64,000 nucleotides of DNA from Kingdonia uniflora (taxonomy: Eukaryota > Streptophyta > Magnoliopsida > Ranunculales > Circaeasteraceae): the NCBI GenBank assembly GCA_014058105.1, contig JACGCM010001329.1:372001-436000 (forward strand), read 5' to 3'. Under the pieces are notes generated by a model, which was given only the letters and a program-made list of their open reading frames with translations, was not told the origin of the DNA and ran no database searches. Shown piece by piece: positions 58,405 to 64,000 of this stretch (position 1 is its first letter; the number at the start of each line of letters is the position of its first letter). The translations under genes and the position numbers were made by a program.

Positions 58405-61400
58405 TACAAACCTCGTAACTGAAGGCACGAATGGCTTTGGCTGCGAAAGAAATTGGGTATTGTTGATATTGGAAGTTGTAAAGATATGATGTATTAATGC
58501 GGATTTGACAGGTTGGGTACTCGGTATTTATGTATGGAGGGATGTATATTGCATTTATGAGATGAAAATGATTAATGTACATGACGCTTGGCGTTTCGAG
58601 AGTGGCTATACTTTGAATGATGACTACTTTAGAAATATACCTGCGCATTAAATGTTTAGTGTGACATAAATAGTACCTGTACTAGAGAATCTGGCAAAGT
58701 ACTTTATTCTTGTGCATATAAATCCTGTACACTGGTTAAGAAATGGTGTACGAAGAGAATCTGCTAAAACACAGAGGTTGAAGTTACGATATTTTGGGGA
58801 TCAATCGTTGGAGATAACCACGCCTATTCCCATACCACCGACGTATTATAGTATATCAGAAGACGAAGCGGCTGAAGCTGAGGGTGATTTTTACCATATA
58901 TAGAGATTTTATTACGTTGTCTTGACAGATGAGCAACGTCAGAGGTACCTTCACAGCCTTGCAGAGGACAAGGTTAAGGAGACAGATGTGGGGGCCGACG
59001 TATATATGAGGCATTACAGCCGATATCCTATGAAAGATTAGGTTATAAGGTAGGACTCCTTTTTATCTCTACCAACTCTTCGTTGGTGGGGGTTAAGGAG
59101 GAGGAGTGACGATGGTGGTTGAGGAGGAAGACAGAGATTGAAAGTTTTTCTGTTGTACTGTTATCTTCTCTTATCATGAAGAAGGTTCTATCGCTGAGGG
59201 TTGGATCAAGCACTGACATCTTTGCTTCCCAGTTACTTATGGAAGTAAATGGTATGAAGGAGGGATCAGGCTCAGTGATTTCCAATTCCGACATTACTTC
59301 AGAAGATTCTTAGAGTGAAACATCACTGAAAACTGTCATGCAATATGTAGAGTGATTTGTAATAGTATCTGAAAGACTTGTTATATATAAAGTATTCTAT
59401 AATTGATATTCGAGCTAATAAAATAGTTTTTTTTAAACTCTGTGTTGATAGATAGAATTAGCTCGTTTTACTGTAATCTAGCTAGAAGGAGTATATTTAT
59501 GTATGTCAGAGGACGAGAAGTTAATATTGGAAGCCGAACTAAAAAATAGAGTTTAGTTTAGTCAAACTGTAGAAAATATATGTGAATACATGGGAAAAAT
59601 GAGTTTGTGTAAATATGTGGATGTGTGAAAATATGTATCAAACTTTATAAATTATAGAATCATGGGGGGAGAATATCTTTTCAGATATAGAATATGCAGA
59701 AATTGAAAATTTTGAGTTTATGAAGTTCTTGTTTGGAAATGTTGTATAGGTGGAGAGATTGTAAGTAGTAGGTTGTAAAGGGATAAGTCGAATCCAAAGA
59801 GGTCGATGTGTATAGATAAGTTGAAATAACTTGCTATCATGATCTTAGGGTTCCAGTTATGGAAAAATAGACTATAATATATATACGGAATGTGGGGGAT
59901 TTGAAGTGATCTTTAAAAATGTATAAGTATGAGGGGCTTGTGATGAAAGTGGTGGAAGAAAGAAAATATGCTGAGGACTCATTTTGAGAGAGTTTGTCAT
60001 GCTACTGAGGGACGATTTGCAATAAAGATTACAGAAGTGCGGGAAAGGATTTTTGGGTTGTTAGATTATAATTATGACTTTCCTGAGTCTAAAATGCAGT
60101 TCAAAGGCCTGGATGTGAGGGATAAGGAACTTGAAATCAGGTACCATTTATACTCAGAGATATTTTGTAAAGTGATTATGGAGCCTGCAGCTTGAAAAGA
60201 GGTCGTGAAGCAAATTACTAAGAAAGAGATCAAAGAAGAATATGTGAGGATTGCTGGGGGAGAGCTGATTAGGTGTGGTTCTCCAAGACATCTAGGATGC
60301 TTTATATGTAATTATATGTAAGGGAGCAAATTGAATGAGGTCGAATAAGTATAATTGGAATGTAGGTAGAAATTTTATTTGAATCTGTTCTATTTTGTTG
60401 TAAATACTATTTTGGAAATGTTTGTGAATAAAAATTTTGAATTTTGAAATGTTAGAGAGTTGGAAATGACATCAATAGTTCTATATGTAGCAGTTGTAGG
60501 AGTAGAAAAAACATGTGAGCTTTGATTTTTATCGCTTGTGTAATTTACAGGGAAAGTTTGATTGCATGTGAGTATTAAGTCATCATGAGTGTGGGAAGGT
60601 CAGAGAGATATTTGGGTAGGAGAGATAGGAATATATTTAAATATAGGACTCTGGGTAATGATGGGAAGGTGTTTTCACCAAAAAGGTGCAAAACTTCTAA
60701 CATTAATTGTGGAATAAATGCCTTGGTTCCAAAATTGAGGGATTCCTAATAACTGCCAGCAGATAGAGAGAGAAAAAATATATAATAGTTCATCTTCCTC
60801 ATTCAAACATTTATCAACTTCTGAAAAGCAGAAGAATAGTGGGAGAGAAAGGAGAAAAAATATAGAGATTCACGTGAGAGATTGGACGAGAGTGGTTATC
60901 GCTCAAGGAGAGAAAAAGTTACAGAGATAGAGTCACGATGGTGGTTACACAACAACGCTGTAAAGGAAGGATTTGGCGCTGCTTCAAATTCATTTTCTAA
61001 CGTTGAAGGTTAGTGATTGATTTATGATTTTGTGAATGTAGGATTGAAAGATTTTGTGGTTTTACAAATTTTGAAAGATTGATATTTATAATAACCTATA
61101 AAAATTTATTTGATTTATGTGTAGAAAGAGATATGTGTATGATATATGTATATGTATGATGGATGTATGGTAGATGTGTGTATAGATGTGTATATAATAA
61201 GATAATTATAAGTCGATAGAATACTTGGACCTGCATGTAGGTTGGGCGTTAAGAATATTTGTTATCGAATCAAACCTCAACTTTAAGCCTATAATTGAAA
61301 TAGGGACTTAACCTGATATGGAGACGTCGACCTTTGGCCGTACGATTGAGTTTGAGAACATAGAATCTCTAAATGTAGAGTCTAAGGGGGAGGATGAAGT

Positions 61401-61600
61401 TGTACACGTTTAATTTTTAGATTTCCCTGGTAAATTGGTATCGTACCCTCCGAACTTTGATATATTCAAAAAGTTTTTTAAATCCAAAGCTATTGTAGGT
61501 GGCAACTACCAAAAAAATAGCTTTTGGCAACACAAGGGTAAGTCTTTTGGCAACGGCGAAAGTTTGTTACAAACTTGCTAGAGGGGAAATCCATCGCCAT
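58405..61600 (+). pseudogene. Second copy of the antisense gene (promoter to exon 2), opposite orientation
   Basis: Aligns with the reverse complement of about 45.65-48.62 kb. The start resembles the bases next to the element D polypurine tract (58405-58450). Then come a TATA-like position (about 58665), ORF 1 (58712-59040), ORF 2 (59968-60300, VRERIFGLLDYN), exon 1 end with donor GTTAGT (61009-61014) and exon 2 from ATG 61318 (METSTFGRTIEFENIES, TAA at 61411, then DFPGKLVSYPPNFDIFKKFF). The intron acceptor seen in element D is not conserved. No LTR lies beside it on the left. Confidence 0.7.
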
Positions 61601-62370
61601 AGGTCCGAATATGCTGCCTTTACGAATCAACAATATATAAGTCTTGATACTTTTATTTCAGTAAATCAAAACAAAACCCGCAAAACTTCCCTTCCTCTCT
61701 CATCTTCGATTGATTTTCCCTCCCCCAAATCTTCTCATCTTTTGCCATGATTCTGGTAGAGACAGGGATCAACTTCCTCACATTTCTCCCCAGATTCCTC
61801 CTTACCCATGATCTCCAGATTAAATTAGGATGTACTCCACTATAGTTTGCGTGAGTGATGGTTCTCTCTTCCATCTTTTGCAACTACAGGTGCTCAAATC
61901 AATCTCCTTCTCTAATTAAAATCTTCGTTCGGTCAATTCCACTTCCTGTTTCTTATTCGTCTTCTTGCTTTGTAATTAGATCTAAAATGTTATACGTTGA
62001 ATCTAACTTAGTGTTCTTATATGCTTAAATGTACAAATTACCCATGGAATATGATTTGCTACCCATTGAAGTAGATATTAAGGAAATTTGAATTATTTGC
62101 TACCCATTAAATGTGATTTATTCAATACTTGCTTCTTAATTTGAGTTGGGGATCTTGTACGAGGGTAAAGGGATTCGTTTAAGACATTGGGATTTAATTT
62201 CCTGCAGGATTTGGGCAGTTTGGTTTTGGGAATCAATCATATTCCTCTTTTATCATAGTTGCAACATATTTTGCTTCAGTTTTGGCAAGGTTTATGAGTA
62301 AATTACTTTACTTTTATGGTAATGTGCTGAATGGGAAAGTTTAATATTTTTTGTTTGTAATTCATTGCAG
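61601..62370. other. Spacer upstream of the AGPase-like exons
   Basis: CT-rich leader-like stretch at 61680-61900, then AT-rich sequence ending in the acceptor ATTGCAG. A first exon with a transit peptide would be expected here but is not recognisable. Confidence 0.4.
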
Positions 62371-63742
62371 AGTATTATGGGAATTATACTTGGGGGTGAA
62401 GCTAGAACCCGATTATACCCTCATACCAAAAAGAGAGTGAAGCCCGCCGTTCCTCTAAGAACAAATTATAGGCTTGTCGACATTCTTGTGAGCAATTGCT
62501 TGAACAGTAACATATCAAAGATATATGTGCTCACACAATTTAAGTTTGCATCTCTTAATCATCATCTTTCGTGGGCATATGCGAGTAACATGGGAGGGTA
62601 CAAGAATGAAGGGTTTATCGAAGTCCTTGTTGCTCAGCAAAGTCCTAAAAATCCAAATTGGTTTCAAGTAATAATATGTGCTACTCTTTGACTAATTGTT
62701 GTTGTAGTGTTGGAAATGTTGTTGATAACCTAGGACGCTATTTCTTGGTCTGCCAGTTAGGAAATTCTACATAATTGTTATGATTGTCCTCACTCGAGTT
62801 CTCCGTTTTATGTTGGTTAGCTTCTACAAGTTTTTCTATATCTAGTATATGCATGTAGAGTCATATTTTCAGAGTCTTTTATGCATTTATTTACTAGTTG
62901 AGCACTTTTTGACTATTAGATTCTTAATGTCTTATATTTGGTATCCTTATAATAAGTATCCATATTGTATACCATTTTATTGATACATTCCAAAATTGTC
63001 ACTCGAAAATAGCACACCTCTGTCATCTTAAATTATTTGGCACTCCTTGATATTTTTGTTTTTTTCATTTTACCTAGCAATAAATTATCTTATTTTGCTA
63101 GTCCACCTCTAGCTGAATCGTATATTCTGCCCGATTCCTTGTTTGATTAAAATTTGGTATTGTATTTATAGGTTATAGCTGATGCTGTAAGACAGTATTT
63201 ATGGTTGTTTGAGGAACAATACGTAATGGAATACCTGATTCTTGCTGGAGATCATTTGTACCGTATGGATTACGAGAAGTTTATTCAAGCTCAGAGGGAA
63301 ACTGATGTTGATATCACTGTGGCTACTCAACCGATGGATGAAAAATGTGCCACTGCATTTGGCCTAATGAAGATTGACGAAGAAGGCCACATAATTGAAT
63401 TTGTAGAGAAACCACAAAGAGAGCAGTTGAAAGCAATGAATGTAGATATAATGTCATATATATTCATATGTTCCTTAACATGATGCTTGCTTTCTTGTCA
63501 AATGTAGATTTTTCGGTTTAAGGTGAATTTTATCTTACATTAATTTTCTTTGAATGTTTCAGGTTGTTACGATCATTTTAGGACTTGATGACGAGAGAGC
63601 TAAAGGGATGCCTTACATTGCTAGTATGGGTATATATGTTGTCAGCAAGAATGTTATGTTGAATTTACTTCGTGACAAGTTCCCTGGAGCAAATGACTTT
63701 GGTAGTGAAGTTATTCCTGGTGCCACTTCCATTGGAATGAGG
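62371..63742 (+). CDS. APS1: ADP-glucose pyrophosphorylase small-subunit-like gene, three exons
   Basis: AGPase makes ADP-glucose from glucose-1-phosphate and ATP, the committed step of starch synthesis in plastids. Exons 62371-62667, 63172-63441 and 63563-63742 (297, 270 and 180 nt, all phase 0) have proper GT/AG borders and no internal stop. Visible: [73 protein letters not shown] and [17 protein letters not shown], all very close to plant small subunits. The substrate-binding loop usually written GGGxGTRL reads GGEARTRL, with further unusual changes nearby ([17 protein letters not shown]). The next expected exon is not seen before 64000. Either a diverged, possibly inactive paralogue or a young pseudogene. 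Confidence 0.85.
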
Positions 63743-64000
63743 GTATAATTCTTCTATGCTCATTTAACTGTAGTTATTTATGTTGTTGATCACCATTATA
63801 TTTTTTCATTTGTGCATTTAGAATAGAAGCGTAATTGCATTAAAAAGTAATCAAGTGGGTAACTATAGAGTTACCTTTGGGCTAGTTAGTGGGTGCACTC
63901 ATCCAATTATGGGGCCAGGAAAGGTGAGTGTTTAGATCAAGTCTCCCATTACAATTAATGTAGAGAATCTTAACCTTTTGGTCGACATACCAAAATTCTT
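63743..64000. other. Intron-like sequence at the window end
   Basis: Begins with donor GTATAA. A possible exon-like patch at about 63820-63922 ends in AAAG/GTGAGTG but does not encode the AGPase segment expected next (the region after ATSIG). Confidence 0.35.

Noticed and set aside
63820..63922. Next exon of the AGPase-like gene
   Set aside because: A donor-like AAAG/GTGAGTG is present, but the translation does not match the segment expected after ATSIG in small subunits.

Overview
This is a window of nuclear DNA from a flowering plant, probably a eudicot. The evidence is AT-rich sequence, spliced plant housekeeping genes, a PPR-type gene relic, and several plant Ty3/Gypsy LTR retrotransposon lineages nested among tandem repeats. 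Only the two edges carry recognisable host genes. About 28 kb (15.9-28.8 kb and 29.1-49.2 kb, less one nested insertion) belongs to old Tat-like elements, about 10 kb to a Tekay/Del-like element, and about 5.7 kb to a nested third family.

Left edge (1-5.5 kb): the last two coding exons of a spliceosomal Sm protein G gene lie on the minus strand. Its expected long first intron holds a degenerate tandem repeat. A decayed PPR gene fragment and two foldback/MITE-like elements follow.

Element A (5572-15569, minus) is a Tekay/Del-type chromovirus with about 2.6 kb LTRs, a 5-bp target duplication with one mismatch, and a gag-pol broken by stops. It interrupts a 159-bp tandem repeat. Element C (about 15934-28782, plus) is a badly decayed Tat-lineage relic. 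It has two RNase H regions, a deleted RT core, and a long 3' region containing about 40-bp, 91-bp and 122-bp tandem arrays, a GC-rich-ended hAT-like insert and a tRNA-like SINE head.

Element D (29091-49233, plus) is a Tat-lineage element with 617/616-bp LTRs and about 14.4 kb of its own sequence. Element F (36028-41749, plus; 5.7 kb, perfect TSD taaag) is inserted into the 161-bp tandem repeats in D's 3' region. Between pol and the 3' LTR, D carries an antisense gene with its own TATA box, several introns and coiled-coil segments. A second, diverged copy of the front of that antisense gene lies in opposite orientation at 58405-61600, without a recognisable LTR. The two copies differ mostly at silent codon positions, so the gene was once under protein-level selection. 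This is the most interesting signal in the window.

Right side (49.2-64 kb): a lone D-family LTR with a scrap of internal sequence, a second SINE head, a CREG-like exon with a premature stop, two orphan exon-like segments, a 105-bp tandem array, the second antisense-gene copy, and three well-formed exons of an ADP-glucose pyrophosphorylase small-subunit-like gene whose conserved glycine-rich loop is altered. The gene probably runs past the window end. Coordinates come from reading the sequence by eye; no alignment or database search was run.
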